Origin: Bradyrhizobium sp. AS23.2
GTDB lineage: Bacteria > Pseudomonadota > Alphaproteobacteria > Rhizobiales > Xanthobacteraceae
Assembly (NCBI RefSeq): GCF_001908185.1
Contig: NZ_LGHM01000088.1
Coordinates: 34,662-98,661, forward strand
Direction of reading: 5' to 3'
DNA: 64,000 nt
Under the pieces are notes generated by a model, which did not search any database, had not been told where the DNA came from, and saw only the letters and a program-made list of their open reading frames with translations. Both the position numbers and the translations under genes were made by a program. Positions 53,489 to 63,926 of this stretch are shown here, piece after piece (position 1 is the stretch's first letter; each line of letters opens with the position of its first letter).

Positions 53489-56045
53489 TTAGAACGAGGT
53501 ACCGCCTCCGAACCGGAACTCCTGCACGCGGTCGTACTTGCCCTTGGTGAGCGGCACGGCGTAGTCGAAGCGCAGCGGTCCGAATGGTGACTGCCAGATC
53601 AAACCGACACCAATCGACGAACGGACGGTATTGCCGTTGTCATACACCAAGCCGGTACAGGTGCCAGGCGTGGCCGGGTTGATCGTCGACGGCGTACAGT
53701 TCGAATTCCTGGTCGTGGTTATTTCGTTGGTCGCCAACCACGTGGTCGGTCCCTGATAGTCGAAGAGACCGCCGGCGTCAGCGTAGACCGCGCCCTTCAG
53801 ACCCACTTCCTTCGGCAGGAACCAGAACGGCATCTGCAATTCGAACGAAGCGCCCCAATATTTGGTGCCGCCAAGCGCGTCCTGCGTGCCAAAGGGATTC
53901 AAATCGCGCGGGCCGATACCATTCGGGGCAAAGCCGCGGACAAGGTTCGGACCCATCTGGAACTGATCGAGCATGCGCAGTTCCTTGTTGCCGACCTTGT
54001 TCAGCATGCCGCCCTGGAGGTGGACGAGGCCGACGATGTCAGACACCAGCGGAGCGTAGTACTTCGCGTCGATGACGGACTTCAGGTAGGACACGTCGCC
54101 GCCGACGCCGGCGAAATCCTGACGGAAGTCGACGAGCAAGCCGTCGGTGGGGTTCTTGTTGTTGTCCAGCGTGTTGTAGGACAGCGAGTAGCCGAGCGCC
54201 GAGGTCAGCGTCTTGCCGCTCGCAAGCTCCTTGCGCACCGGCAGCGAGGCTTCACCGTCGCTGTAGCAGCCGAGGCCGTTGGTTGACGCGGCAAGGGGGA
54301 TACCGGTTGCGTTGGAGAAGGCCGGGCTCGGGTTGAAGAGCGGATTCGGCGAGCCGTCCGGAAGGAACTGCACGTTGTTACAGTTCGCCAGGTAGAACGG
54401 CAGCGTGATTTCCTGCTGGTAGATCGAGTAGCGCAGCTGGAGCGCCAGATCTTCACGCAGGCTGAAGCCGAGGCGCGGCGAGAAGCCGAGCGTCTTGGTG
54501 CCGTAGGAGATGAAGCTGTTGGCGAGCTGCTGGCGCTGATAGAGGTCAAGGCCGAGCGCAACACGATAGTCGAGCAGATACGGCTCGACGAACGACAGCG
54601 AGTAGCCGCGCGCGTACTGGCCATAGGTCACCGACGCCTTGGCGAACAGGCCGCGGCCGAGCAGGTTGCGTTCGGAGACCGAGACTTCCGCCAGCGCACC
54701 GTCGGTCGTGGAGTAACCGCCCGAGACCGAGAAGTCGCCGGTCGATTTCTCTTCCATATCGACGATCAGGATCACGCGGTCGCTCGACGAGCCCGGCTCC
54801 GTCGTGATCTTCACGGTCTTGAAGTAGTCGAGGTTCTTCAGGCGCCGCTCGGCACGATCGACGAGCGCGCGGTTGTAGGCGTCACCCTCGGAGATGTCGA
54901 ACTCGCGACGGATCACGTAGTCGCGCGTACGGGTGTTGCCGCGGAGGTTGATGCGTTCGATATAGGTGCGCGGCCCCTCGTCCACGTTGAACACGACGGA
55001 CACGGTGTGCGCCTCGAAGTTGCGGTCGCCGCCGGGACGGACCACCGCGAAGGCATAGCCGCGGCGCGAGGCCTCGATCTGCATCTCCTCGACCGATTTC
55101 TCGACCGCTTCGACGTTGTAGAGCGAGCCGACATTGACGCGCGAATAGGAGCGCAGCGAGCTGGGATCGAAGTTGGGAATGCTGGAGCGGAAATCGACCG
55201 TGCCGACCCGGTATTGGGAGCCTTCCTCGATCTTGAAGGTGACGTTGAAGCCCTTCTTCTCCGGATCGTATTCGGTGAGCGCGGCGACGACCTGGACGTC
55301 GGCGAAGCCGTTCTTGAGATAGAAGCGGCGGATCAGGTCGCGGTCGGCCTCGACGCGATCCGGATCATAGATGTCGCCGCTGGCGAGGAAGCTCAGCAGG
55401 TTCGATTCGTGCGTCTTGATGACGTCCCGCAGGCGGTAGGCCGAGAACGCGTTGTTTCCGATGAACTCGATCGACTTGACGGCGGTCTTGGCGCCCTCCT
55501 CGATCGTGAAAATGAGATCGACGCGGTTGTTCGGCTGCTCGATGATCTCCGGCGTGACGCGGACGTCGTAACGGCCGGACCGGCGATAGATTTCGGCGAT
55601 TCGCAGCGTGTCCGACTGCACCATGGCACGGGAGAAGGTGCCGCGTGCCTTGGACTGGACTTCAGAGGTGAGCTGCTCGTCCTTGATCTTCTTGTTGCCC
55701 TCGAAGGCGATGCGACCGATCACCGGGTTTTCCACCACGGAGACGATGATCTGGCCGCCGGGACCGCGGTTGATTCGCACGTCCTGGAACAGGCCGGTCT
55801 CGATCAGCGCCTTCAGACCGTCATCGATCGCACCTTGATCGAGACGACCGCCCGGACCTGGCTTGAAATAGGAGCGGATCGTCTCCACCTCGACACGCCG
55901 GTTCCCTTCGACGGAAATCGACTGAACGGTCTGAGCGAGCGCAGACGAAGACACCAAAACAGCCCCGATCGGGGCAACCACCGGCGCGCCGAACATGATC
56001 AGGGTTGCGAGCAAGCCCCCCCCGGAGTCGCAGTCCAAACTTCAT
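53489..56045 (-). CDS. bamA: Outer-membrane assembly factor BamA (signal-peptide frameshift as given)
   Basis: About 850 aa; inserts beta-barrel proteins into the outer membrane. Five POTRA repeats (~40-430, starting VQSISVEGNRRVEVETIRSY) are followed by a 16-strand barrel with the VRGFAPNGIGPRD loop and the C-terminal EFRFGGGTSF. The native start MKFGLRLRG at 56045 is out of frame with the rest because of a run of eight G (56016-56023); seven G restores MKFGLRLRG-GLLATLIMFG. The only in-frame start as given is TTG 56038, which spoils the signal peptide. A base-calling error is likely. Confidence 0.93.
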
Positions 56046-56219
56046 GCGCAACGCGCCCTTATTCCGTACCAGACCCAACCCCAACGCCGGTCTGGGAGAT
56101 TCCCCAAGTTCAGGCCGCTTGTAGCCAATTTCACCGACGCCGCAAACGGCTGAGCGCGCCGTAATTTCAATTTCATTCCAAGACGTTGCTCAACAGCAAC
56201 GCCACAAAAAAAGCCCCGA

Positions 56220-57371
56220 TCAGGAAGCCGCCATCCGCAGGATGTCGTTGTAGGTCGCAAACACCATCAGCATCAGCACCAAGCCCAGCCCGATTCGGAA
56301 TCCCATCTCCTGAGTCCGCTCGGACAAGGGCCGGCCGCGGACCACTTCCGCCGCATAGAACATAAGGTGACCGCCATCGAGCAGCGGGATCGGAAACAGA
56401 TTCAGCAGACCGATCGACACCGACAGCACCGCGCACAGATTGATCACGAACTGGAACCCGGCGCTGGCCGCCTGCCCCGACATCTTCGCGATGCCGAGGA
56501 CGCCGCTGACCTCGTTGGGATTGCCTTGTCCGACAAACAGCGAGCCCAGGAACTTGAAGGTGCTGGTGATGATGAACCAGACCTGCTCGACCCCGATCTT
56601 GAGGGCCTCGCCTACCCCGACCGGCGCGGTCGAGGCCTCACCAGCCTGCGACTTGTGTTCGACACCGAGCACGCCGACACGGTGGCGGTTGCCGAAGGGA
56701 TCCTTGCGCTCGAGCAGCGCCGGCGTCGCGCTCAGCGACACGATGGCGCCGTCCCGCTTGACCTGGAAAGCAAGCGCCGAACCGGCGTTCATCGCAACGA
56801 TTCGCTGCATGTCGGCAAAGCTCTCGATCGGCTTGCCGTCGATCTGGACAACGACGTCGCCGATCTTGAACCCGGCCGCAGCGGCAGCGCCATCGGCAAC
56901 GACGCCGTCGACGCGCGCGATCGTGCTCGGCTTGCCGTAGTACAGCGCCATGCCGGCGAAGATCAGCGCGCCGAGGATGAAATTGGCAACCGGTCCGGCC
57001 GCGACGATGGCGGCGCGCGGGCCAACCTTCTTGTGGTGGAAGCTGCCGGCGCGCTCCTCGGGCGTCATGGCCGCGAGCGTCTCGGCCGAGGGGGTCGAGG
57101 CCTCGCTCTCGTCGCCGAAGAACTTGACGTAGCCGCCGAGCGGGATCGCCGAGATCTTCCAGCGGGTGCCATGGCGGTCATTGAAACCGATCAGCTCGGG
57201 TCCGAAACCGAGCGAAAAGGTTAACACGCGAACGCCCGCCCAACGTGCGACCAGAAAATGGCCGAGCTCGTGGAAGAACACGACGATGGTCAGGACGAAC
57301 AGGAAGGGAACTACGTAGCCGAGGAGCCCGTGGCTCAACGTGCTGAAACTATGGACAAAAAGGTCAAACAT
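56220..57371 (-). CDS. rseP: RIP metalloprotease RseP
   Basis: 383 aa, site-2 protease in the inner membrane. The zinc motif is H34-E35-L-G-H38 in VVFFHELGHFLVARWAGVRV. GPVANFILGALIFAG is the NPDG-region equivalent, one PDZ domain lies at about 125-215 (IGDVVQIDGKPIESF region), and LNLFPIPLLDGGHLMFY provides the third ligand. It cleaves anti-sigma factors and signal peptides. It lies between dxr and bamA as in other alphaproteobacteria. Confidence 0.94.
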   Translation of the reverse strand: MFDLFVHSFSTLSHGLLGYVVPFLFVLTIVVFFHELGHFLVARWAGVRVLTFSLGFGPELIGFNDRHGTRWKISAIPLGGYVKFFGDESEASTPSAETLAAMTPEERAGSFHHKKVGPRAAIVAAGPVANFILGALIFAGMALYYGKPSTIARVDGVVADGAAAAAGFKIGDVVVQIDGKPIESFADMQRIVAMNAGSALAFQVKRDGAIVSLSATPALLERKDPFGNRHRVGVLGVEHKSQAGEASTAPVGVGEALKIGVEQVWFIITSTFKFLGSLFVGQGNPNEVSGVLGIAKMSGQAASAGFQFVINLCAVLSVSIGLLNLFPIPLLDGGHLMFYAAEVVRGRPLSERTQEMGFRIGLGLVLMLMVFATYNDILRMAAS

Positions 57372-57414
57372 CGATTTCCCTTATCCAGCGCCGCAAGGCT
57401 CTGGCCCGAACCAT

Positions 57415-58638
57415 CTAGGATGCCTTTAAGGCAATTTGAGGCAATAGGGCGGCAGCTCTATTTCGCGCAACATGGTCAACGGAGATTGCATCGTCGGCGG
57501 AGGTCAGCGGCGCCTGGTTCCCGCCACGGATCCAATCCTCCAGCGTCGCCTCGACCAGACGGGCAATGGCGCCGAACCGGATCTTGCCGGCGATGAAGGC
57601 GGCGACCGCGACCTCGTTGGCGGCGTTGTAGACCGTAGTCGCCCCCTTCCCGGTCCGGAGCGCGTCGTAGGCAAGGCGCAAACCGGGGAACCGCTCGAAG
57701 TCCGGCGCCTCGAAGGTCAGCTGGCCGATCTTGGCCAGATCGAGCTTGGCGGCCGGCCCCTTGATGCGGTCGGGCCAGCCGAGGCAGTGCGCGATCGGCG
57801 TGCGCATGTCGGGCGCGCCAAGCTGGGCCACCACCGAGCAATCCGAGAACTCGACCATGCCGTGGATGATCGACTGCGGATGAACGAGGACGTCGATCTC
57901 GTCCGGGCTCAGCGCGAACAGATAGGACGCCTCGATCACCTCGAGCCCCTTGTTCATCATCGAGGCGGAGTCGATCGTGATCTTCTGGCCCATGCTCCAG
58001 TTCGGATGCTTCAGCGCCTGGGCGAGCGTGGCCTGCTCGATGTCGGCGCTCTTCCAGGTCCGGAACGGCCCGCCCGAGGCCGTGATGATGACACGGACGA
58101 GCTCATCGCGATTGCCTGAGCTGAGCGCCTGGAACAGCGCGTTGTGCTCGGAGTCGGCCGGCAGGATGCAGGCGCCCGCTTTCGCCGCGCGCTGCATGAA
58201 GAAATCGCCGGCGCAGACGAGACATTCCTTATTGGCGAGCGCGACATGGGCACCGCGATCGACCGCCGCCAGCGCCGGCTTCAGTCCGGCCGCGCCGCTG
58301 ACAGCCGCCATGACCCAGTCGGCCGGACGCGCGCCGGCCTCGATCACCGCGCTTTCGCCGGCGCCGCATTCGGTGCTCGTTCCCGCCAACGCGGCCTTGA
58401 GCTCGCCGAGCTTGGAGGTGTCGGCGATCGCGACGTAGCGCGCGGAAAATTCCTTCGCGAGCTTTGCCAGCGCTTCGACATTGCCGTTCGCCGTCAGCGC
58501 CTCGACACGGTAGCGCTCGGGAGAGGCGCGCAACAGATCCATCGTGCTGTCGCCGATCGAGCCGGTGGCGCCGAGGACCGTGACGCTGCGGACGGCAGAT
58601 GCCACAGCCTTGTTGTTACGCAATGGGACCGCGCTCAT
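57415..58638 (-). CDS. dxr: 1-deoxy-D-xylulose-5-phosphate reductoisomerase
   Basis: 407 aa, second enzyme of the MEP isoprenoid pathway. The NADPH motif is VTVLGATGSIGDSTMDLLRA; the metal/substrate site includes LPADSEHNALFQAL and ITASGGPFRTW, with NWSMGQKITIDSASMMNKGL. ATG 58638 (MSAVPLRNN) was chosen over an upstream extension by family length. The product feeds uppS two genes away. Confidence 0.95.
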   Translation of the reverse strand: MSAVPLRNNKAVASAVRSVTVLGATGSIGDSTMDLLRASPERYRVEALTANGNVEALAKLAKEFSARYVAIADTSKLGELKAALAGTSTECGAGESAVIEAGARPADWVMAAVSGAAGLKPALAAVDRGAHVALANKECLVCAGDFFMQRAAKAGACILPADSEHNALFQALSSGNRDELVRVIITASGGPFRTWKSADIEQATLAQALKHPNWSMGQKITIDSASMMNKGLEVIEASYLFALSPDEIDVLVHPQSIIHGMVEFSDCSVVAQLGAPDMRTPIAHCLGWPDRIKGPAAKLDLAKIGQLTFEAPDFERFPGLRLAYDALRTGKGATTVYNAANEVAVAAFIAGKIRFGAIARLVEATLEDWIRGGNQAPLTSADDAISVDHVARNRAAALLPQIALKAS

Positions 58639-58642
58639 ATCT

Positions 58643-59485
58643 TCACCAAACCATAAGTCCGCTTCCGGCGCTATGCACACCATGGCGGAGGAAGCCGATA
58701 ATCCATGCCATCAGGATGGCGGCGACAAAGCCGTCCAGGCGGTCCATAAGCCCGCCATGGCCGGGAATTAAGTGACTGGAATCCTTGACCCCGAAGCGCC
58801 GCTTCACCGCGGATTCGAAGAGGTCGCCGGCTTGCGATACCACCGACAGGACGGCGCTGACGAGCAGCAGCGGAACCGCCTTTCCGACACCGAACGCGGC
58901 AAAGCCGGCCGCAACCGCAAGGCTCGCGGCAAAGCCGCCGAGCGCTCCGGCCCAGGTCTTCTTCGGGCTCACGCGCGGCCACAGCTTCGGCCCGCCGATG
59001 CCACGACCGGCGAAATAGCCGCCGATGTCGGTCGCCCAGACCACGAGCAGCACGAACATCAGCGCGGCGAAGCCATTCACGAGATCCTGCCGCACCAGGA
59101 TCGAGGCCAGCAGCGCCGCCGATGCATAGGCGAATCCGGCAGCCGCCCACACGAACTTGCCCCGCGCGATCAGCGTCACGATCGCGCCGCCAATGAGGCC
59201 TGTGATGACAGCGGTCTTGAGTGCGCCGAAGGCGACGCAGAAGCCCATGACGGCGAGGACAATCGTCCCGGAGGCGGTCAGCGCAACGGATCCCGCGCCA
59301 ACCACCATCAGCCATTCCGCGAACAGCCCGATCGCCACCAGGGTGACGAGAAGCGCCCACAGCCAGCCGCCGGCATAGGCGAGCGCAATGGCGAGCGGCG
59401 CCAGCACCAGCGCTGCGAGGACTCGCATCACGAGATTGCTTGAGGCAGGCGCGGAGCCCGCCGGTGCGGCGTCGGGTTCGCTCAC
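58643..59485 (-). CDS. cdsA: Phosphatidate cytidylyltransferase
   Basis: 280 aa, inner membrane, about eight helices. Makes CDP-diacylglycerol. The signature is near the C terminus: SQAGDLFESAVKRRFGVKDS, then SHLIPGHGGLMDRLDGFVAA. The N terminus MSEPDAAPAGSAPAS is hydrophilic. The start overlaps the uppS stop (ATGA). Confidence 0.94.
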   Translation of the reverse strand: MSEPDAAPAGSAPASSNLVMRVLAALVLAPLAIALAYAGGWLWALLVTLVAIGLFAEWLMVVGAGSVALTASGTIVLAVMGFCVAFGALKTAVITGLIGGAIVTLIARGKFVWAAAGFAYASAALLASILVRQDLVNGFAALMFVLLVVWATDIGGYFAGRGIGGPKLWPRVSPKKTWAGALGGFAASLAVAAGFAAFGVGKAVPLLLVSAVLSVVSQAGDLFESAVKRRFGVKDSSHLIPGHGGLMDRLDGFVAAILMAWIIGFLRHGVHSAGSGLMVW

Positions 59486-60240
59486 GAGGCGGTTTTCGCG
59501 ACCAGGCCGCCGAAACGGCGCTCGCGCCTGGCGAATTCGGCGATCGCGCTTTCCAGCGCCGCCTTGTCGAAATCGGGCCAGTGGATCGGCACGAAGACGA
59601 GCTCGCTATAGGCAGCCTGCCACATCAGGAAATTGGACAGGCGCTGCTCGCCGCTGGTGCGGATGATGAGATCGGGATCTGGAATGTCGGGCGCATCGAG
59701 ATGGGCACCGAGTGTCTCGGCGTCGATCGTGTCAGGATCGCGCCTGCCCTCCGCGACTTCGCGCGCGAGCTTCTGCGCCGCTTTCGCGATCTCCTGCCGC
59801 GAGCCGTAGTTGAAGGCGACGACGAGCGTTAGGCGCGTGTTGTCGCGCGTCAGCTCCTCCGCCTCATTCAGGAGCGCGCAGATGTCGCCTTCGAGCCCCT
59901 CGCGCTCGCCGATGATGCGAACCTTGACGCCGTCACGATGCAGGCTCGCCAGATCGTTGCGGATGAAACGCCGGAGCAGCCCGAAGAGATCGCCGATCTC
60001 GCTCGCCGGGCGCGACCAGTTCTCCGAAGAGAAGGAGAAGATGGTGAGATAGCGGATCCCGAGCTCGTGCGAGGCGCGAACCACGCGGCGCAAGGCTTCC
60101 ACGCCCCGGCGATGCCCCTCCGCACGCGGCAGGCCGCGCGCGGCCGCCCAACGCCCGTTGCCATCCATGATGATGGCGACATGCGCAGGCGCCTCGGACC
60201 GGTCGGGTCCTTCCGTTGCGGGCGCGGCGGCGTTGGACAT
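59482..60240 (-). CDS. uppS: Undecaprenyl diphosphate synthase
   Basis: 252 aa, cis-prenyltransferase. Asp26 in IIMDGNGRWAAARGLPRAEG binds the diphosphate; YLTIFSFSSENWSRP and PDLIIRTSGEQRLSNFLMWQ complete the active site. It makes the lipid carrier for peptidoglycan and O-antigen. It is 10 bp downstream of frr. Confidence 0.95.
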   Translation of the reverse strand: MSNAAAPATEGPDRSEAPAHVAIIMDGNGRWAAARGLPRAEGHRRGVEALRRVVRASHELGIRYLTIFSFSSENWSRPASEIGDLFGLLRRFIRNDLASLHRDGVKVRIIGEREGLEGDICALLNEAEELTRDNTRLTLVVAFNYGSRQEIAKAAQKLAREVAEGRRDPDTIDAETLGAHLDAPDIPDPDLIIRTSGEQRLSNFLMWQAAYSELVFVPIHWPDFDKAALESAIAEFARRERRFGGLVAKTAS

Positions 60241-60249
60241 GAGGCGGCC

Positions 60250-60813
60250 TTAGACGGTGAGGATTTCTTTTTCCTTGGCGGCCAGCAACTGGTCGATCTC
60301 GGCGATCGTGCCGTCGGTCGCCTTCTGCACATCGTCGGCGTGACGCTTCTGATCATCCTCCGACATCTCGTGGTTCTTCTCGAGCTTCTTGAGAACGTCG
60401 AGACCATCGCGGCGGACGTGGCGTGCGGCGACCTTGGCGGCTTCCGCGTATTTATGCGCGACCTTGACGAGCTCCTTGCGGCGCTCCTCGTTGAGCTCGG
60501 GAATGCGCAGACGCAGGACCTGGCCTTCGGTCGCAGGCGACAGACCAAGATTGGAATCGACGATCGCCTTCTCGACCGGCTTCACCATCGACTTGTCCCA
60601 GACCTGCACCGAGATCAGCCGCGGCTCCGGCACGCTGACGGTGGCGAGCTGGTTGAGCGGCATGTGGCTGCCGTAGGCCTCGACCTGGACCGGGTCGAGC
60701 ATCGAAGCCGATGCGCGGCCGGTACGCAGGCCGCCAAGCTCGTGCTTCAGCGACTGGACGGCGCCCTGCATGCGGCGCTTCACTTCGTTGATGTCGAAAT
60801 TACCCGTGGCCAT
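60250..60813 (-). CDS. frr: Ribosome recycling factor
   Basis: 187 aa. The coiled three-helix domain opens MATGNFDINEVKRRMQGAVQ, and LKHELGGLRTGRASASMLDP is the family motif; RLRIPELNEERRKELVKVAH follows. It releases ribosomes after termination with EF-G. It is 69 bp downstream of pyrH. Confidence 0.96.
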   Translation of the reverse strand: MATGNFDINEVKRRMQGAVQSLKHELGGLRTGRASASMLDPVQVEAYGSHMPLNQLATVSVPEPRLISVQVWDKSMVKPVEKAIVDSNLGLSPATEGQVLRLRIPELNEERRKELVKVAHKYAEAAKVAARHVRRDGLDVLKKLEKNHEMSEDDQKRHADDVQKATDGTIAEIDQLLAAKEKEILTV

Positions 60814-60881
60814 CTCGCTTCTCCTTCAAAATCCCGGCGACCTCTCCCGCGCCCTTTCCTCAGGGCGCGACCGATGAGCCG

Positions 60882-61598
60882 TCAGCCGGCGACGATGGTT
60901 CCGTGGCCGCTGCCACGCAGAATCGCGCCGATCGAACCCGGCTCCGCGATCGAGAACACGATGATAGGCAGCAACGTCTCGCGGGCAAGCGCGAAGGCGG
61001 TCGCATCCATAACCCTGTAGCCGCCCTCGATCGCCTGCGAATGCGTCAGCCGGTCGAACCTCGTGGCGGTCGGATCTTTCTTCGGATCGGCCGAATAGAC
61101 GCCGTCGACGTTGGTCGCCTTCAGGACCGCCTGCGCGCCGATCTCGGCAGCACGGAGCACGGCGGTCGTATCGGTGGTGAAGAACGGATTGCCGGTTCCG
61201 CCGCCGAGCAGCACGATCCGGCCCTCGGCGAGGTATTTGTGCGCCGCGGTGCGGGTGAACAGTTCGGAAATCTCGGGCATGACGAAGGCCGACAGCGTGC
61301 GCGCCGGCGTGCCCTTGCGCTCGATCGCCGCTTCCAGCGCGAGGCAATTCATCATGGTGGCAAGCATGCCCATGGTGTCGCCCGTCGGGCGCGACACGCC
61401 GCGCGAAGACACCTCGACGCCGCGTACGATGTTGCCGCCGCCGATCACCACCGCAACCTCGGTGCCGAGATGGCGGGCGGCGATCAGATCGTCAGCAACC
61501 CGGTCGACGGTCGGCTGATCGATGCCAAAACCCTGCTGTCCCGCGAGGTATTCGCCGGACAGCTTGATCACGACGCGACGATAGACCGGATCAGTCAT
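60882..61598 (-). CDS. pyrH: UMP kinase
   Basis: 238 aa, amino-acid-kinase fold. YRRVVIKLSGEYLAGQQGFG, VVIGGGNIVRGVE, GTGNPFFTTDTTAVLRAAEI and KATNVDGVYSADPKKDPTAT are conserved. Phosphorylates UMP. ATG 61598 (MTDPVYRRV) is the family start. Confidence 0.96.
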   Translation of the reverse strand: MTDPVYRRVVIKLSGEYLAGQQGFGIDQPTVDRVADDLIAARHLGTEVAVVIGGGNIVRGVEVSSRGVSRPTGDTMGMLATMMNCLALEAAIERKGTPARTLSAFVMPEISELFTRTAAHKYLAEGRIVLLGGGTGNPFFTTDTTAVLRAAEIGAQAVLKATNVDGVYSADPKKDPTATRFDRLTHSQAIEGGYRVMDATAFALARETLLPIIVFSIAEPGSIGAILRGSGHGTIVAG

Positions 61599-61659
61599 GA
61601 GCACTTTTCCTTGTCCGGGCGCCGCTTCCGGCGGCACGCCGGAAGGAACGTTCGAGCGC

Positions 61660-62583
61660 TTACTTCTTGCCGCTGGCCGCCGCGACCTCGGCCGCGAAGT
61701 CGCTTTCCTGCTTCTCGATTCCCTCACCGAGAGCATAGCGCACAAAGCCGGCGATCTTCACGGCGCCGCCGACCTTGCCTTCGGCTTCCTTCACCGCCTG
61801 CGCCACCGACTTGCCGGTGTCGTGGATGAAGGCCTGCTCGAGCAGGCAGACTTCCTTGTAGTAGGTCTTCAGGCCCGACTCGACGATCTTCTCGATCACG
61901 TTCTCCGGCTTGCCCTGCTGACGATACTTGTCGGCGAGCACGTCCTTCTCGCGCTTGACGACCGCCGGATCGAGACCGGACGGATCGAGCGCAAGCGGGT
62001 TGGCGGCGGCGACATGCATCGCGATCTGGCGGCCGAGCGCTGCGAGCTCGTCGGCCTTACCGGGCGATTCCAGCGCCACGATCACGCCCATCTTGCCGGC
62101 GCCATCGATCACGGCACCATGAACGTAGTGCGACACGACGCCCTGGCTCACTTCGAGCGAAGCGGCGCGGCGCAGCGTCATGTTCTCGCCGATGGTGGCG
62201 ATCGCGTCATTGACCGCGGTTTCGATCGTGACGTCGCCGACCTTGGCGGCCTTGATCTTCTCGACATCGGCGCCGACGTCGAATGCGACCTGGGCGATCA
62301 TCTTGACGAGGCCCTGGAACTGGCCGTTGCGCGCGACGAAGTCGGTTTCGGAGTTGACCTCGACCACGACGCCCTTGGTGCCCTTGGTGAGCGCGCCGAT
62401 CAGGCCCTCGGCCGCGACGCGGCCCGACTTCTTGGCGGCCTTGGACAGACCCTTCTTGCGGAGCCAATCCTGCGCCGCTTCCATGTTGCCGTCGTTTTCG
62501 GTCAGCGCGGCCTTGCAGTCCATCATGCCCGCGCCGGTCGACTCGCGCAGGTCCTTGACCATCGCAGCTGTGATCGTTGCCAT
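61660..62583 (-). CDS. tsf: Translation elongation factor Ts
   Basis: 307 aa. The UBA-like start is TAAMVKDLRESTGAGMMDCK; VEVNSETDFVARNGQF is the EF-Tu contact motif. The dimerisation/core regions are complete. Regenerates EF-Tu-GTP. Directly downstream of rpsB, as in nearly all bacteria. Confidence 0.96.
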   Translation of the reverse strand: MATITAAMVKDLRESTGAGMMDCKAALTENDGNMEAAQDWLRKKGLSKAAKKSGRVAAEGLIGALTKGTKGVVVEVNSETDFVARNGQFQGLVKMIAQVAFDVGADVEKIKAAKVGDVTIETAVNDAIATIGENMTLRRAASLEVSQGVVSHYVHGAVIDGAGKMGVIVALESPGKADELAALGRQIAMHVAAANPLALDPSGLDPAVVKREKDVLADKYRQQGKPENVIEKIVESGLKTYYKEVCLLEQAFIHDTGKSVAQAVKEAEGKVGGAVKIAGFVRYALGEGIEKQESDFAAEVAAASGKK

Positions 62584-62721
62584 CGTTGGAAATCCTTCTT
62601 GCCTGCCGGTTTGCCGCGGCGTGGCACCCAATTGCCCCCGCCGCGGTCCATCTCAGGAATTCGCGTCAACTGAATGAAATGGTGGCCGGATCCTGTCCGG
62701 CCAACCCATCGCTCTTTTTGA

Positions 62722-63717
62722 CTATTCCGCTTCCGCGGTCAGCGCCTTGGCCTTGGCCACCCAGGCATCCGCGCGGCTGGGCAGACCGACTGCTTCGCCG
62801 ATCGTGTGCGCGGTGTCGTGATCGAGCTCGGCGAGCTGCCAGTAATGGAAGATACCGAGGTCGTTGAACTTCTTCTCGATCGCACCCGACACGCCCGGGA
62901 GCTTCTTGAGATCGTCGGCGGTGCCGCGCGGACCGGCAAGGCCCTGGAAGCCGCTCGACGAGGCAGCCGGCAGATCTTCAGCGAGCGGACGAGCCGACGC
63001 ACCGATGTCGATTCCCGAATCGCCCTGGGCGCGCGAGATACCGTCGATCGCCGCACGCGCGATCAGATCGCAATAGAGCGCGATCGCACGGCCGGCATCG
63101 TCATTGCCCGGCACCACATAGGTGATGCCTTTGGGGTCCGAATTGGTGTCGACGATCGCGGCGACCGGGATGTTGAGCCGCTGGGCTTCCTGGATCGCGA
63201 TGTCTTCTTTGTTGGTGTCGATCACGAAGATCAGGTCGGGCAGACCACCCATGTCCTTGATGCCGCCGAGCGAGCGGTCGAGCTTGTCGCGCTCGCGCTG
63301 AAGCGTCAGGCGCTCCTTCTTCGTGTACGAATTGGCTTCGCCGCCCGCCAGGACCTCGTCGAGGTGACGCAGGCGCTTGATCGAGGCCGAGATCGTCTTC
63401 CAGTTGGTCAGCGTGCCGCCGAGCCAGCGCGAATTGACGAAATACTGCGCGCAGCGCTTGGCAGCGTCCGCGACGCCGTCCTGCGCCTGGCGCTTGGTGC
63501 CGACGAACAGGATGCGGCCGCCCTTGGCGACGGTGTCGCTGACCGCCTGCAGGGCGGTGTGCAGCATCGGCACGGTCTGCGCGAGGTCGACGATGTGGAT
63601 GTTGTTGCGAGCGCCGAAAATGAACGGAGCCATTTTCGGATTCCAGCGGTGCGACTGGTGACCAAAGTGCACGCCAGCTTCGAGCAGCTGACGCATGGTG
63701 AAATCGGGTAGTGCCAT
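62722..63717 (-). CDS. rpsB: 30S ribosomal protein S2
   Basis: 331 aa, longer than the E. coli protein (~240). The core MRQLLEAGVHFGHQSHRWNP, FVGTKRQAQDGVADAAKRCA and IDTNKEDIAIQEAQRLNIPV is standard. The extra C-terminal part (LKKLPGVSGAIEKKFNDLGI, FHYWQLAELDHDTAH) is a helix-hairpin-helix extension seen in alphaproteobacteria. It starts the rpsB-tsf-pyrH-frr operon; the promoter should be in 63720-63840. Confidence 0.96.
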   Translation of the reverse strand: MALPDFTMRQLLEAGVHFGHQSHRWNPKMAPFIFGARNNIHIVDLAQTVPMLHTALQAVSDTVAKGGRILFVGTKRQAQDGVADAAKRCAQYFVNSRWLGGTLTNWKTISASIKRLRHLDEVLAGGEANSYTKKERLTLQRERDKLDRSLGGIKDMGGLPDLIFVIDTNKEDIAIQEAQRLNIPVAAIVDTNSDPKGITYVVPGNDDAGRAIALYCDLIARAAIDGISRAQGDSGIDIGASARPLAEDLPAASSSGFQGLAGPRGTADDLKKLPGVSGAIEKKFNDLGIFHYWQLAELDHDTAHTIGEAVGLPSRADAWVAKAKALTAEAE

Positions 63718-63866
63718 CGTTCTAATTCTCCGGTTGGTTCCTCCGGAAGCGTGTGAGCAAAACGGAGCGTTGTCGCCCCGGCTGCCACCGGACGGCCTTG
63801 TGAGCCATGCTTCCGTGTGAGATGGCGCGCTATATAGCGCCATTTCGGCCAGAAGCAAGGAAATAA

Positions 63867-63902
63867 GGGCCTTTCGGGGCTTTTACCGCCCGCGAAAGGC
63901 CC
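63867..63902 (-). terminator. Rho-independent terminator of the next upstream minus-strand gene
   Basis: GGGCCTTTCG and CGAAAGGCCC form a 10-bp perfect stem; on the minus strand it is followed by TTATTTCC. It lies 25 bp after the stop at 63927. Confidence 0.65.
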
Positions 63903-63926
63903 ATTCCGGCATTTCCGCCCTGCCCG

